Below, piece after piece: positions 35,894 to 44,670 of a stretch of DNA of 64,000 nucleotides. The stretch comes from Paraburkholderia sp. DHOC27 (lineage in GTDB: Bacteria; Pseudomonadota; Gammaproteobacteria; Burkholderiales; Burkholderiaceae): NCBI RefSeq assembly GCF_003429005.1, contig NZ_QVQV01000006.1:124001-188000 (forward strand), in the 5' to 3' direction. Within the stretch, counting starts at the first letter, position 1. Each line of letters opens with the position of its first letter. The notes below the pieces were generated by a model that made no database searches, was not told the origin of the DNA, and saw only the letters and a list, made by a program, of their open reading frames with translations. Both the position numbers and the translations under genes were made by a program.

Positions 35894-37186
35894 TTAGGCC
35901 GCGGGCGGCGTGTCCGGGTTGGCCGGCCGTTGCCGTACGCTGCCCGCAATCAGGTCGAAGCGGAACAGGCGGCATTCGAGCGCGCCGTTAAAGAGCGGCG
36001 TCTTGGTCGATTCGCGCAGCCGCAACTGACCCGGCAGCTTGCGGTCCGATGTGAGGATGAACGCGTGCCAGCCGGTGAAGCGCTGCTTGAGCGCGTCCCC
36101 GAGCGACTTGAAGAACTCGCTGTCCGGCGCTTCTTCCTGGGCGCGGCGGAAACTGTCGTCATCGCGGCTTTCTCGGCCCGTCTCACGAAGCTCGCCGCGC
36201 GCGTTGCGACCGCGTACTTCAATGCGCTCACCGTACGGCGGATTCGCGACGAGAATGCCTGGCTGCGACGACGGCGGCGTCATGTTGCGCGCGTCGAGCT
36301 GCTTGAGCACAAAGGCCGGCAAACCGGCCCGTTCGAAATTGGCGCGCGCCTTGATGAGCATGTCGCCCGAAATGTCGCTGCCGAAAATCTGCAGATCAGC
36401 GCGTGAACTGCGCGCCGCATGCTTCGCATCCAGCGCAGCCGCCTTCAGCGCCTGCCACGCCTTCGTGTCGTACTGCTTGAACTTCTCGAAACCGAAACGC
36501 CGCTCGGCGCCCGGCGCGATATTCAGCGCCACCTGGGCCGCTTCCGCGAGGAAGGTGCCGCTGCCGCACATCGGGTCGTACAGGGGCGTGCCGGCGGTCC
36601 AGCCGGTCAGCCGCAGAATGCCGGCCGCGAGATTTTCGCGCAGCGGTGCCGCGCCCTTGTCCAGCCGCCAGCCGCGCTTGAAAAGCGGGTCGCCGGAGGT
36701 GTCGAGATAGAGCGTGCAATCGGTGGCGGTGAGAAAAGCGAACACGCGTACATCCGGCGCGCTGGTGTCGATATTCGGACGCGCGCCGCTCACTTCGCGC
36801 AGACGGTCGCAGATCGCATCCTTGACGCGCAATGTCGTGAATTCGAGGCTGCGCAGCGGCGACTTGATCGCGGTGACGTCCACGCGCAGCGTTTCGTTGG
36901 CCGAGAACCACTGTTCCCAACGCTGCTCGACCGCCAGCTCGTAAATGTCCTGCTCGCCGCGATAGGGCCGGTGCGCGATTTTCAGCAGTACGCGGCTGGC
37001 AAGTCGGGAATGCAGATTCGCCGCCATCCCGGCAGCCCAGCCCCCGCGGAAATGCACGCCGCCCGGTACTTGTGCGCCGGGCGTGAACGGTGCGCCGTTC
37101 AGATGGCGTGCGGCAATTTCGGCGAGCTCAGCCGCGAGCGCGGCCTCGAGGCCGCGTGGGCAGGGGATGAAGAATTCGAAGGACAT
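35894..37186 (-). CDS. THUMP-domain RNA methyltransferase (RlmL N-terminal-like)
   Basis: A 430-residue protein with a ferredoxin-like/THUMP RNA-binding region (about 1-160) and a UPF0020 methyltransferase domain: SAM site DPMCGSGTFLAEAA (about 205-218) and catalytic NPPYGERI (about 318-325), the type that makes N2-methylguanine in rRNA. It lacks the second (RlmK) methyltransferase half of E. coli RlmKL, so it is the split form. The C-terminal tail is Pro/Ala-rich. Confidence 0.88.
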   Translation of the reverse strand: MSFEFFIPCPRGLEAALAAELAEIAARHLNGAPFTPGAQVPGGVHFRGGWAAGMAANLHSRLASRVLLKIAHRPYRGEQDIYELAVEQRWEQWFSANETLRVDVTAIKSPLRSLEFTTLRVKDAICDRLREVSGARPNIDTSAPDVRVFAFLTATDCTLYLDTSGDPLFKRGWRLDKGAAPLRENLAAGILRLTGWTAGTPLYDPMCGSGTFLAEAAQVALNIAPGAERRFGFEKFKQYDTKAWQALKAAALDAKHAARSSRADLQIFGSDISGDMLIKARANFERAGLPAFVLKQLDARNMTPPSSQPGILVANPPYGERIEVRGRNARGELRETGRESRDDDSFRRAQEEAPDSEFFKSLGDALKQRFTGWHAFILTSDRKLPGQLRLRESTKTPLFNGALECRLFRFDLIAGSVRQRPANPDTPPAA

Positions 37187-37216
37187 TGATGTTGCCGGGA
37201 GGCGTTGATTAAGGCG

Positions 37217-39340
37217 CTATTGTACGCGGTCAGGATGCGCGGGCTTGCTCGTAGCGCCGACCGGCCACACTAGATCCAGCGGCCGCCGGAACACCCGGCG
37301 CCAGATCGCGGCGCGCAACGGCCGCACGTCGCTGCGGCGCAGATCGCGTGAACGCACGGCCATGTAGAACGCCAGCGCGAAACTGACCGCCACGTTGAGG
37401 ATGGCCATGCTGAACACGCCGGCCACCGCCCACCACAACTCCGGCAAATCCAGCGCATCCTTGCCGAGCACACCGAGCGCCACGCCGATCGACCCCGCCG
37501 AGAGCGTGACGTGCCGCACTTCGAAGGTAAAGGCGAAGGCCGTAAGAATGGCCGGTACGAGTCCAAGCATCAGACCCAGGGTGATATTGCCCACCACCCC
37601 GGCCACGTTGGAGCGGCAAAACGCGGCGAGCCGGGCGGCGCCGGCCGCACCCAGCGTCATGCGCAACCGCCGGTTGTATGTGAGTGCGTCCGCTACGCGG
37701 TGCAGTACGAACCAGTTGTCGGCCCATCCCGCGATCAGGCTGGACGACCACAGCAGCACGCCGGTGAGGGCGGCGTAAAACGGCGTGGGTCCGGCGAGGG
37801 AGAACGAATGCAGCGTGGCGTGCGCCTTCTCCGGCGAGATGATGTCCGTGTGAAACAGCGCGTGCCACAGTAACTGCACGCCCAGGCACACGGGAAACAC
37901 CAGCATCACATTGCCTAACACGGCCGCCGCCTGGGTGCGGATCAGCGCGACTACGGAGTTCACGAAGCGCTGCACGCCCTCTGGGGTGCCGGTGCCATCC
38001 AGTTCGCGCGCGATGGTCGGCGCCGTCATGGCTGGCTGCTTGGTGGCGAGCGAGAAATGCAGGAAGTGCATCAGCAGAAAGCTGGCTGCGTAATTGATGC
38101 CGGCGAGCAAGCCTTCCACCATGTTATGCAGATGCGCGCCCGTAATCGCGAACTTCACGCAGACGGTGACTACGGTGACGAGTCCGCCGCCCGCCGCCAT
38201 GCGCAGCATCTTCAGATACTCGGCCCGGTCACGCGCAATGTAGTGTTCGCCGGTGTCAGCGCTGTATTCGACGACCTTGCGCGCCAACAACGAGAAGTTG
38301 CTGCGCAGCAGATGCGCGACGCTCTGGCTCGCGTGATTGGCCTTCACCAGTTCGGCGGCGAGGCGCGAGCCGGCGTGCGGATCGTCGGCGGCCATCCAGG
38401 CGTCCAGCAGGTGCTCGGCGCGCTGGATCCGCATGCGCATGCGTTCCACCTGAAACACGATGTCCACGCTCACGCCGTTGCGGTACAGGTGGGCAAAGAC
38501 GTTGTCCGTGGCAATGCGGCACTCGTCGAGCAGCAGGCGCAGATAGTTGACTTCGTGCAGCAGTTCGCCCGGTGCCGCGCCGGCTTCGACCGCATGATGG
38601 GCCGCTTCAACCGCGAGCATCGCACGCGTGAGGCGGTAGAACGGCTGCTTCTCCATGGCGACGCGCACGTCGGTATCGCCCAGACGGCTGCGCACCGTCT
38701 GCGAAAGCCCGGTTGAGCTGATCTGGCAGGTGAGGTTGTGCAGCGCGGCCACGAGGTCCAGCGAGAGCGCACCGGTGAGGCGCGGCTCGCTTGCCGCCAC
38801 GTCGAAATCGAACAGGTCGCGGATGCGAGTCAGGAGGTCGGCGGGTAGCGCGGCGATCCACTCGGCGTCGCGTTCGGAGGTGAACATCAGCGTGAAGATC
38901 GCACCCAGATCGCGCCGGTTCGGCGCCGGCGGAATCAGCGATGACTCGAAGCGTCCGAACAGCGCGCCGAAGAACGCGGAGTGCACCGGCATGCCGGAAT
39001 CGCACAGCAGCGAGATGCCGTCGCTCTCGCGCAGCAGTGCCCGCAGGATGCCGGCTACGTTGGCCTTCCACGCTGGGTTGCGGTCGAGCACCTGCAGCAT
39101 GTAGCGCAGCCGGGTGTGCTCGGACAGCGAGCGCCCCTCGGCCGCTGCTGCGTCAGGTCTGACGGGTTGAGCCTGCACTGTGCCGCGGCGGCGGATCCAG
39201 TGGGCCAGCTCGATCAGCCACTCGCTGCGCTCGGCATAGGACGCGTGCTGGTCCGCCATGACGAGCAGCGCGTCGAGCTGATGGCCGCTATTGCGCGACG
39301 CGCGCCATTTTCTAACGAGGGTCTGGATGGAACGGAACAT
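37217..39340 (-). CDS. Large membrane protein of the 'Gcr site-specific recombinase' family
   Basis: A 707-residue protein. Residues 1-380 are soluble and helical; from about 395 to 690 there are six or so hydrophobic segments (GGGLVTVVTVCVKFAITGA; LLAGINYAASFLLMHFLHF; AAVLGNVMLVFPVCLGVQLLW; ITLGLMLGLVPAILTAFAF; AVAGVFSMAILNVAVSFALA). Homologues are usually annotated as site-specific recombinases after a gonococcal gene, but I see neither a serine- nor a tyrosine-recombinase motif. Treat the function as unknown membrane protein. Confidence 0.75.
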   Translation of the reverse strand: MFRSIQTLVRKWRASRNSGHQLDALLVMADQHASYAERSEWLIELAHWIRRRGTVQAQPVRPDAAAAEGRSLSEHTRLRYMLQVLDRNPAWKANVAGILRALLRESDGISLLCDSGMPVHSAFFGALFGRFESSLIPPAPNRRDLGAIFTLMFTSERDAEWIAALPADLLTRIRDLFDFDVAASEPRLTGALSLDLVAALHNLTCQISSTGLSQTVRSRLGDTDVRVAMEKQPFYRLTRAMLAVEAAHHAVEAGAAPGELLHEVNYLRLLLDECRIATDNVFAHLYRNGVSVDIVFQVERMRMRIQRAEHLLDAWMAADDPHAGSRLAAELVKANHASQSVAHLLRSNFSLLARKVVEYSADTGEHYIARDRAEYLKMLRMAAGGGLVTVVTVCVKFAITGAHLHNMVEGLLAGINYAASFLLMHFLHFSLATKQPAMTAPTIARELDGTGTPEGVQRFVNSVVALIRTQAAAVLGNVMLVFPVCLGVQLLWHALFHTDIISPEKAHATLHSFSLAGPTPFYAALTGVLLWSSSLIAGWADNWFVLHRVADALTYNRRLRMTLGAAGAARLAAFCRSNVAGVVGNITLGLMLGLVPAILTAFAFTFEVRHVTLSAGSIGVALGVLGKDALDLPELWWAVAGVFSMAILNVAVSFALAFYMAVRSRDLRRSDVRPLRAAIWRRVFRRPLDLVWPVGATSKPAHPDRVQ

Positions 39341-39554
39341 GGGCGATCAGATGGTCGTTGGCTGCGTGGGACGTCAAGAAGACTCTCAGGATCGCTAAAC
39401 ACAACGGTTTCGACAAGCTGGCCGGATGGCCAGGCGATGATGGAAAGGTTATTGTCCGGCGGACGCAGCGGGATGGGATCAAGCGCGGCATTCTGCCAGA
39501 CTTGCGCGTCGCCGCCTTTGATTGCGGGAAACATCTGGTGAAAACGCATCCGAG

Positions 39555-39582
39555 CGCCCTCGGTCATCGCAGGCCGAGGGCG
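39555..39582 (-). terminator. Hairpin downstream of pqiC
   Basis: CGCCCTCGG / CCGAGGGCG with a 10-nt loop in the 292-bp gap between pqiC and the Gcr-like gene. No immediate T-run. The rest of this gap shows nothing recognisable. Confidence 0.4.
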
Positions 39583-39632
39583 GGTTGGATCTACTGCAAT
39601 ACGAAGCGCTTGCGGCCTCGATGTGGAGCGGG

Positions 39633-40466
39633 TCAACCGTTGTTGTTGCTCACACGCACACTGGCGCCGCTCGCGGCGGCATTGGGCTCCGCCGAGGCCG
39701 GGCAGGGCAACGAGGCGGGCGCGACGCGTGCGGACACGCCGGACGCTTTCTTCGGCGGCGCGGCCGTATGGACTTGCGGCGCGGCCGCCATCTCCTTGAT
39801 ACCGGCAACGATCTGCGCGGAAATCTGCTGCACCGCCTGGCGATGCCCGTCTACCAGCGCATCGTAGCTGCCGGTCACCGGCTGATTCACCACGCTGCGG
39901 CACGTCATGACGGTTTGATTGCCAACGGCGCGTACGCTCCACACGGCATCGATCAGCGCGTGCGAGCCCGGCCACGATTCGAAGCGCTGCACGTTGACGC
40001 TCACGCGGTACACCGGCGTGCCTTCTGGATACGCCGTGCCGTATACGTCGATGGTGCCGAGTTGCTGCGTCAGATCCGTGGACAACGCGCGGCGGATTTC
40101 GTCGCCCGGCAGCGAAGCCCAGCGTTCCTGCTCGAGAATCTGCACCTGGGTCGGACCGGTTTGCACCACCAATTGATTCTTGGCGACTTGCGACGGCACA
40201 TCCACGGGCGGCACTTCGATCAGCAGGTTGGGCGCCGCCATGCTGTGCGCGGTGACCGGCGCATCGGCGTTCCCCAGCGTGTAGAAGTGGCTCGCCGGCG
40301 ACGAGCACGCGGCGAGTGCCAGCAGCCCCGCGCCGACAGCGAGGCAGGCTGCGGCGCGCCGCAGCCCATGCGGTGCGGGGCTGGATGCAGAGGCACGCGC
40401 AGAAGCACACACAGGCAGCAGGGCGGACGGCGAGCGGGACGGGCGGGTCGGCCGGGCAAACATCAT
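39633..40466 (-). CDS. pqiC: PqiC-like outer-membrane lipoprotein (ABC auxiliary lipoprotein)
   Basis: A 277-residue lipoprotein. A long basic N-terminus is followed by a hydrophobic stretch and lipobox LALAAC (about 49-54); an internal start nearer the signal is possible. The DUF330 core follows (SHFYTLG, WASLPGDEIRRALSTDLTQQLG, VNVQRFES). In E. coli PqiC anchors the PqiB needle at the outer membrane. Its start overlaps the pqiB end by 4 bp. The C-terminal 50 residues are low complexity. Confidence 0.87.
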   Translation of the reverse strand: MMFARPTRPSRSPSALLPVCASARASASSPAPHGLRRAAACLAVGAGLLALAACSSPASHFYTLGNADAPVTAHSMAAPNLLIEVPPVDVPSQVAKNQLVVQTGPTQVQILEQERWASLPGDEIRRALSTDLTQQLGTIDVYGTAYPEGTPVYRVSVNVQRFESWPGSHALIDAVWSVRAVGNQTVMTCRSVVNQPVTGSYDALVDGHRQAVQQISAQIVAGIKEMAAAPQVHTAAPPKKASGVSARVAPASLPCPASAEPNAAASGASVRVSNNNG

Positions 40467-42118
40467 TGTTTATCTCCTGGTTTTCCGCGCAACAGCGATT
40501 CCGGATGACGTTCCAGATAGTCCGACAGCGCATTCAAGGACTGCAACGTGCGGGTCAGTTCCTGCAACGCCTGATGGACGTCGGACTGCAGCGGCGAGTC
40601 CTGCTGCAAGGTGGCTTCGGCCGAACCGAAGGTCTGCTTGGCGGCAGCCAGCGTGTCACGGGCCTCGGGCACCACTTCGCTGTTCAGGCGCGTGAACAGT
40701 TGATCGGCGTTCTTCAGCGAACTGTTCAGGTTCGCGCCGATCTGGTCGAACGGCACCTGGTCGAGTTTCTTCGCGATGTCCGCCACCTGCAGTTGCAGTT
40801 CGTCGAGCGTGTTCGGGATGGTCGGCAGTTCGAGCGGATCGCTCGTCACGTCGACCTTGGCCGGCGGCGCTTTCGGGAACATATCGAGCGCTACGTACAA
40901 CTGGCTCGTGATCAGGTTGCCGGTGCGCAACTGTCCGCGCAGGCCGTGCTGCACGAGGCGCTGCAACAGATCCTGACCGGCGGCGCTGCCCGGTTCCGGC
41001 GCCGTCTGACGGAAGCGCTTGCCGAGGCGGTCGGGGTACAGGTTCATCGTCACCGGCATGGTGAAGTTGCGGGTCTTCGGATCGTAGTCGATGCCGATGT
41101 TGGTGACCTGCCCCAGCACGATGCCACGGAAGTCCACCGGCGCGCCGATCGACAGCCCGCGCAGCGACTGGTTGAAGTTCATCACGACGCGCAGCGGCAC
41201 GCCATCCGGTTCGCGCATGGCGTCGGATTCATCCGAGCCGAGTCGGAAAGTCGTGTTGTTGGCCGCCTGGGTGCCCATCGCCTGACCGGGTGGCGACTGG
41301 AACGACAGACCGCCGACCAGCACCGTGGCAAGCGACTGCGTGTTCAGCTTGAAGCCACTCGAGTCGAGCCGCAGATCGACGCCGCTCGCATGCCACCAGC
41401 GCGTGTTGACGCCGACGTACTGGTCGTACGGCGCCGCCACGAACACCTGCATGGTCACGCCGGTGCCGTCCTTGTCGAGCGAGAAGCCCACCACCTGACC
41501 GACCTGCACGCGCCGGTAGAAGATCGGCGAGCCGATGTCGATCGAGCCGAGCGAATCGCCATGCAGGGTGTAGCGGTGGCCCTTCTGGTCGCCGGTGATA
41601 GGTGGCGGCGTCTCGAGGCCGACGAAGTTGGTCGACGAGTCGGACGAATGCCCGGCGTCCACGCCGATATAGGCACCGGACAGCAGCGTGCTCAAGCCTG
41701 ACACCCCGCTCGCGCCCACCCGCGGGCGCACCACCCAGAAGCGCGTGTCCTTGACGGCGAAGTTCTCGGCTTCCTTGGTCAACTGGACCTCGATCAGCAC
41801 ATGCGAGAGATCCTTGGAAAGCCGGATGTTCTTCACGAGGCCAATGTCGACGTCCTTGTACTTGACCTGGGTCTTGCCCTGTTCGAGCCCTTCCGCGTTG
41901 CTGAAGCTGATGGTGATGGTGGGCCCTTTCTCGGTGACCGACTTGATCACGAGCGCAATGCCGATGAGCGCCGCGATCAGCGGGATCACCCAGACCAGCG
42001 AGGGCAGCCAGTGGCTGCGCGGCTCGATCTCCGGATCGGGCAGGTTGGGCGGCAGCTTGGGTCCGTTCGAATCGTTACGCGGCGTGGGAGCAGGCGTCGG
42101 TCCTTGCGGGCTAGTCAT
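40463..42118 (-). CDS. pqiB: PqiB-like MCE protein (intermembrane transport)
   Basis: A 551-residue protein with a Pro-rich cytoplasmic start, one transmembrane helix (about 37-57: LPSLVWVIPLIAALIGIALVI), three MCE domains (for example TITISFSNAEGLEQGKTQVKYKDVDIGLVK) and a C-terminal helical region. MCE hexamers form tunnels that move lipids across the periplasm. Start ATG 42116-42118 gives MTSPQGPTP and overlaps the upstream pqiA gene by 8 bp. Confidence 0.92.
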   Translation of the reverse strand: MTSPQGPTPAPTPRNDSNGPKLPPNLPDPEIEPRSHWLPSLVWVIPLIAALIGIALVIKSVTEKGPTITISFSNAEGLEQGKTQVKYKDVDIGLVKNIRLSKDLSHVLIEVQLTKEAENFAVKDTRFWVVRPRVGASGVSGLSTLLSGAYIGVDAGHSSDSSTNFVGLETPPPITGDQKGHRYTLHGDSLGSIDIGSPIFYRRVQVGQVVGFSLDKDGTGVTMQVFVAAPYDQYVGVNTRWWHASGVDLRLDSSGFKLNTQSLATVLVGGLSFQSPPGQAMGTQAANNTTFRLGSDESDAMREPDGVPLRVVMNFNQSLRGLSIGAPVDFRGIVLGQVTNIGIDYDPKTRNFTMPVTMNLYPDRLGKRFRQTAPEPGSAAGQDLLQRLVQHGLRGQLRTGNLITSQLYVALDMFPKAPPAKVDVTSDPLELPTIPNTLDELQLQVADIAKKLDQVPFDQIGANLNSSLKNADQLFTRLNSEVVPEARDTLAAAKQTFGSAEATLQQDSPLQSDVHQALQELTRTLQSLNALSDYLERHPESLLRGKPGDKQ

Positions 42119-42857
42119 GTTTTTGGTCCTGAGATTGTTGGGTGCCGCCTGTTGCACCGAGCGTGTCTATAGCACTTTGGGTGCCTGCATCTGCTGCACC
42201 AGCCGAACCTGATGCATCTGCCGCATCGGCTGCGGCGCGCGCACTGTCCACCGGGTCCCAGATCAGCCGCGGATCGAACTGCATGGACGCGAGCATCGTC
42301 AGGATCACGACCGAGCCGAACGCGATCGCGCCGGGCCCAGCCGTAATCACGGCGAGCGACTTGAAGCGCACCAGCGCGACGGTCAGCGTGACCACGAACA
42401 CGTCGAGCATCGACCAGCGGCCAATGCGCTCGACCATCCGGTACAGCTTCATGCGCTGCATCGGGCGCCAGCGTGAGCGACGCTGCGCAGTGACGGTGAG
42501 CAGCACCAGCACGCTCAGCTTGAGCATGGGCACCATGATGCTGGCAATGAACACGATGACCGCGAGCGGCCAGTCACCCGAGGTCCAGAAGTAGACCACG
42601 CCGCTCATGATCGTGTCGTCTTCCGAGCCGAGCAGCGAGGCCGTGTGCATGACCGGCAACAGATTCGCCGGAATATACAGCAACGCTGCGGCAAGCAATA
42701 GCGCCCACGTGCGCATCAGACTGTCGGGATTGCGCCGGTGCAGCCGCGCGCCGCAGCGCGAGCAATGCTGAGGGGTGATCGACCGGATGCGCGGTTCGAC
42801 GCGGCCGCACGCGTGGCAGGAGACGAGGCCAGCGCGCAACGCGGTGACGTATTTCAT
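42111..42857 (-). CDS. PqiA-like membrane protein, second half
   Basis: A 248-residue PqiA domain: an N-terminal zinc-ribbon-like pair of CXXC motifs (CHACGRVE, CSRCGARL, about 14-36) and four membrane segments (WALLLAAALLYIPANLLPVMH; LAVIVFIASIMVPMLKLSVLVLL; MLDVFVVTLTVALVRF; AIAFGSVVILTMLASMQF). E. coli PqiA has two such domains in one chain; here each is a separate gene. The Ala-rich tail overlaps the pqiB start. Confidence 0.88.
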   Translation of the reverse strand: MKYVTALRAGLVSCHACGRVEPRIRSITPQHCSRCGARLHRRNPDSLMRTWALLLAAALLYIPANLLPVMHTASLLGSEDDTIMSGVVYFWTSGDWPLAVIVFIASIMVPMLKLSVLVLLTVTAQRRSRWRPMQRMKLYRMVERIGRWSMLDVFVVTLTVALVRFKSLAVITAGPGAIAFGSVVILTMLASMQFDPRLIWDPVDSARAAADAADASGSAGAADAGTQSAIDTLGATGGTQQSQDQKHD

Positions 42858-42864
42858 CGTGCGC

Positions 42865-43575
42865 CTATCCCTGACCCGACGTGGATGGCGGCGCGCTTGC
42901 CGTGGCTGCGCTGACTGCGACCGCCGCGCTGTCGGCTGCGGTGCGCGGCAAGGGGCGGGCGCGCCGGGCGCTCACTTCATCGGCCATATCCCACAGCGTG
43001 GCCGGGTCGAACATGACGACCACCACGAACATCAGCGTGAGCGCGCCGAAAGCAAACAGGGCAGCCTCGGGAATCACGCGCGCGAGACTCACCATTTTCA
43101 CGATCGTGATCAGTACGCCGAGCATGAACACTTCGATCATGCCCCACGGGCGTACGAACTGGATGGCGCGCAGCACGGTGTTGAAACCCTTCGGCACGAA
43201 GCCGGAGCGGATCGGGATCAGCACGTACAGCAGGGCGACGAGTTCAGTGAGCGGAAACAGCGTGGTGGCGCAGAACACCATGACCGCGACGATCTGCATG
43301 TCCTCGCTCCATAACGCGACCAGCGCGCCGAACAAGGTGGTCTGGGTGGTGATGCCGTTGGCGTCCAGTTCGATGATCGGATAACCCTGCGCGATCAGGA
43401 ACGTGAACAGCGCCGCCAGCGTGACCGAGCTGATGATGTCGAGCCGGCGCGTGGCGCCGCGATACAGCGTCGCGCCGCAACGCGGACAGCGCGCCACGAA
43501 ACGGCGGCCGCTCAGTTTCGGCTTGGTGTACAGCGTATCGCACTCATGGCACGCAATCAGGTTGTCTAGGTCCAT
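42865..43575 (-). CDS. PqiA-like membrane protein, first half
   Basis: A 236-residue PqiA domain starting MDLDNLIACHECDTLY (ATG 43573-43575). Two CXXC motifs (CHEC, CPRC) are followed by four membrane segments, the last ending FVVVVMFDPATLWD, which parallels FDPRLIWD of the neighbour. Together the two proteins match the tandem layout of full PqiA. The 7-bp gap to the next gene indicates one operon of pqiA-pqiA-pqiB-pqiC. The longer upstream frame is not PqiA-like. Confidence 0.88.
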   Translation of the reverse strand: MDLDNLIACHECDTLYTKPKLSGRRFVARCPRCGATLYRGATRRLDIISSVTLAALFTFLIAQGYPIIELDANGITTQTTLFGALVALWSEDMQIVAVMVFCATTLFPLTELVALLYVLIPIRSGFVPKGFNTVLRAIQFVRPWGMIEVFMLGVLITIVKMVSLARVIPEAALFAFGALTLMFVVVVMFDPATLWDMADEVSARRARPLPRTAADSAAVAVSAATASAPPSTSGQG

Positions 43576-43992
43576 ACGGCGGAGGGGCGAAACGGCGTGA
43601 ACGGGGTGCAACGCAAGCTTGCACGGCAGGGACGGGCGAAAGCGTGGAGCAATAGTACCAAACGCGCTCCTCCGGTGGCGATTAGGCCAGCAGGCTGCAC
43701 GCCTGACGGGGCCTGCCTGCGGGGCGGAAAGCCGGGTTTGTTGCGGATCGGACACTGTCCGGCCCCAATTGTTCACTGTTCCGTCGCGATTGCGGCCGGG
43801 TGCGTCCTGAAGAGTCGCCGCTGCCCATGCCGTCGCGCATCAAATCGCGCATCAAATAAAGGGATCCCGCGTGATGCCGTTAACCCGTGATCGGCCCCAG
43901 TGTTTCGATTGCACGATGCATGTCTTGAACTGGGCGCCCCGGGTAATCTCCGCCGCGTGACAGGCATGGCGTGTTTTCTGACGGAGTTCGAA
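43576..43992. other. Intergenic region between the pqi operon and yceI
   Basis: A 417-bp divergent gap. I see no convincing gene. It contains a short tandem duplication CGCGCATCAAAT (near 43835-43858) and possible but weak promoter elements for both directions, such as a minus-strand TACTAT at 43652-43657. Confidence 0.5.
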
Positions 43993-44577
43993 TTGCAGAC
44001 CTTCCTGCTGTTTGCCGCGGGCGTGCTGGCAAGCGCGGTGTCGTGTGGCGCATTGGCCGCCGATACTTATCAGCTCGACCCTGCGCATACCTATCCGGCG
44101 TTCGAGGCGGATCACTTTGGCGGGCTGTCGATATGGCGCGGCAAATTTACCAAAAGCACAGGCATGGTGACGCTCGATCGAGCGGCGAGGACCGGCTCGC
44201 TCGACGTGACCATCGACCCCGCTTCGGTGGAGACCGGCAATACCAAGCTCGACGAGCATCTCGAATCCGATGCGTTTTTCGACGTCACGAAATATCCGGC
44301 CGTCACCTACCAGGGCACGGACATCAAGTTCGACGGCGACAAGCCGGTTGAGGTGATCGGCAACCTGACAATGCATGGCGTGACGAAGCCTCTGAACCTG
44401 ACCATTGAATCGTTCAAGTGCATCGCGCATCCCGTGCTCAAACGGGAAGTCTGTGGCGTCGAGGCAAGCGCGCATTTCAACCGCGCGGATTACGGCATGG
44501 ACTTTGGGGCGCAGTACGGATTCGACATGGATACGAAGCTGCATATCCAGGCGGAAGGGATCAAGCAGTCGCGGTGA
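43993..44577 (+). CDS. YceI family periplasmic protein
   Basis: A 194-residue lipocalin-like YceI protein that binds isoprenoid lipids in family members. TTG 43993 is proposed as the start because GGAG lies 6 nt upstream and it gives a clean signal peptide (MQTFLLFAAGVLASAVSCG...LAA before DTYQLDP). An ATG at 43966 is the alternative. Core motifs: DPAHTYPAFEADHFGGLS, GSLDVTIDPASVETG, FFDVTKYP and GNLTMHGVTKPL. Confidence 0.85.
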   Translation: MQTFLLFAAGVLASAVSCGALAADTYQLDPAHTYPAFEADHFGGLSIWRGKFTKSTGMVTLDRAARTGSLDVTIDPASVETGNTKLDEHLESDAFFDVTKYPAVTYQGTDIKFDGDKPVEVIGNLTMHGVTKPLNLTIESFKCIAHPVLKREVCGVEASAHFNRADYGMDFGAQYGFDMDTKLHIQAEGIKQSR

Positions 44578-44605
44578 GCGTGTGTAAAGGCTACGCCCGT
44601 AAAAG

Positions 44606-44641
44606 ACAAAGGCCGGTTCGACTGAACCGGCCTTTGTTTTT
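44606..44641. terminator. Bidirectional terminator, yceI / secF
   Basis: ACAAAGGCCGGTTC-GACT-GAACCGGCCTTTGT, a 14-bp perfect stem followed by TTTT; on the minus strand CTTTTAC follows. It serves the convergent yceI-like and secF genes. Confidence 0.88.
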
Positions 44642-44670
44642 GCAACGCTACGACCTCGGGATTGCGCGAG

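Noticed and set aside
35256..35975. Long minus-strand reading frames rich in Cys-Gly-Leu, Ala-Val-Ser or Leu-Arg-Ser tripeptides
   Set aside because: They are produced by the 9-bp tandem array, which keeps all frames open, and they overlap the VOC gene.
37217..39340. Mobile element or integrase at the 'recombinase' gene
   Set aside because: No recombinase catalytic motif, no attachment repeats and no tRNA target; flanking genes are ordinary chromosome.
39214..40533. A 439-codon minus-strand frame across the pqiC region
   Set aside because: Arg-rich shadow of pqiC in another frame; the PqiC frame has a lipobox and correct operon overlaps.
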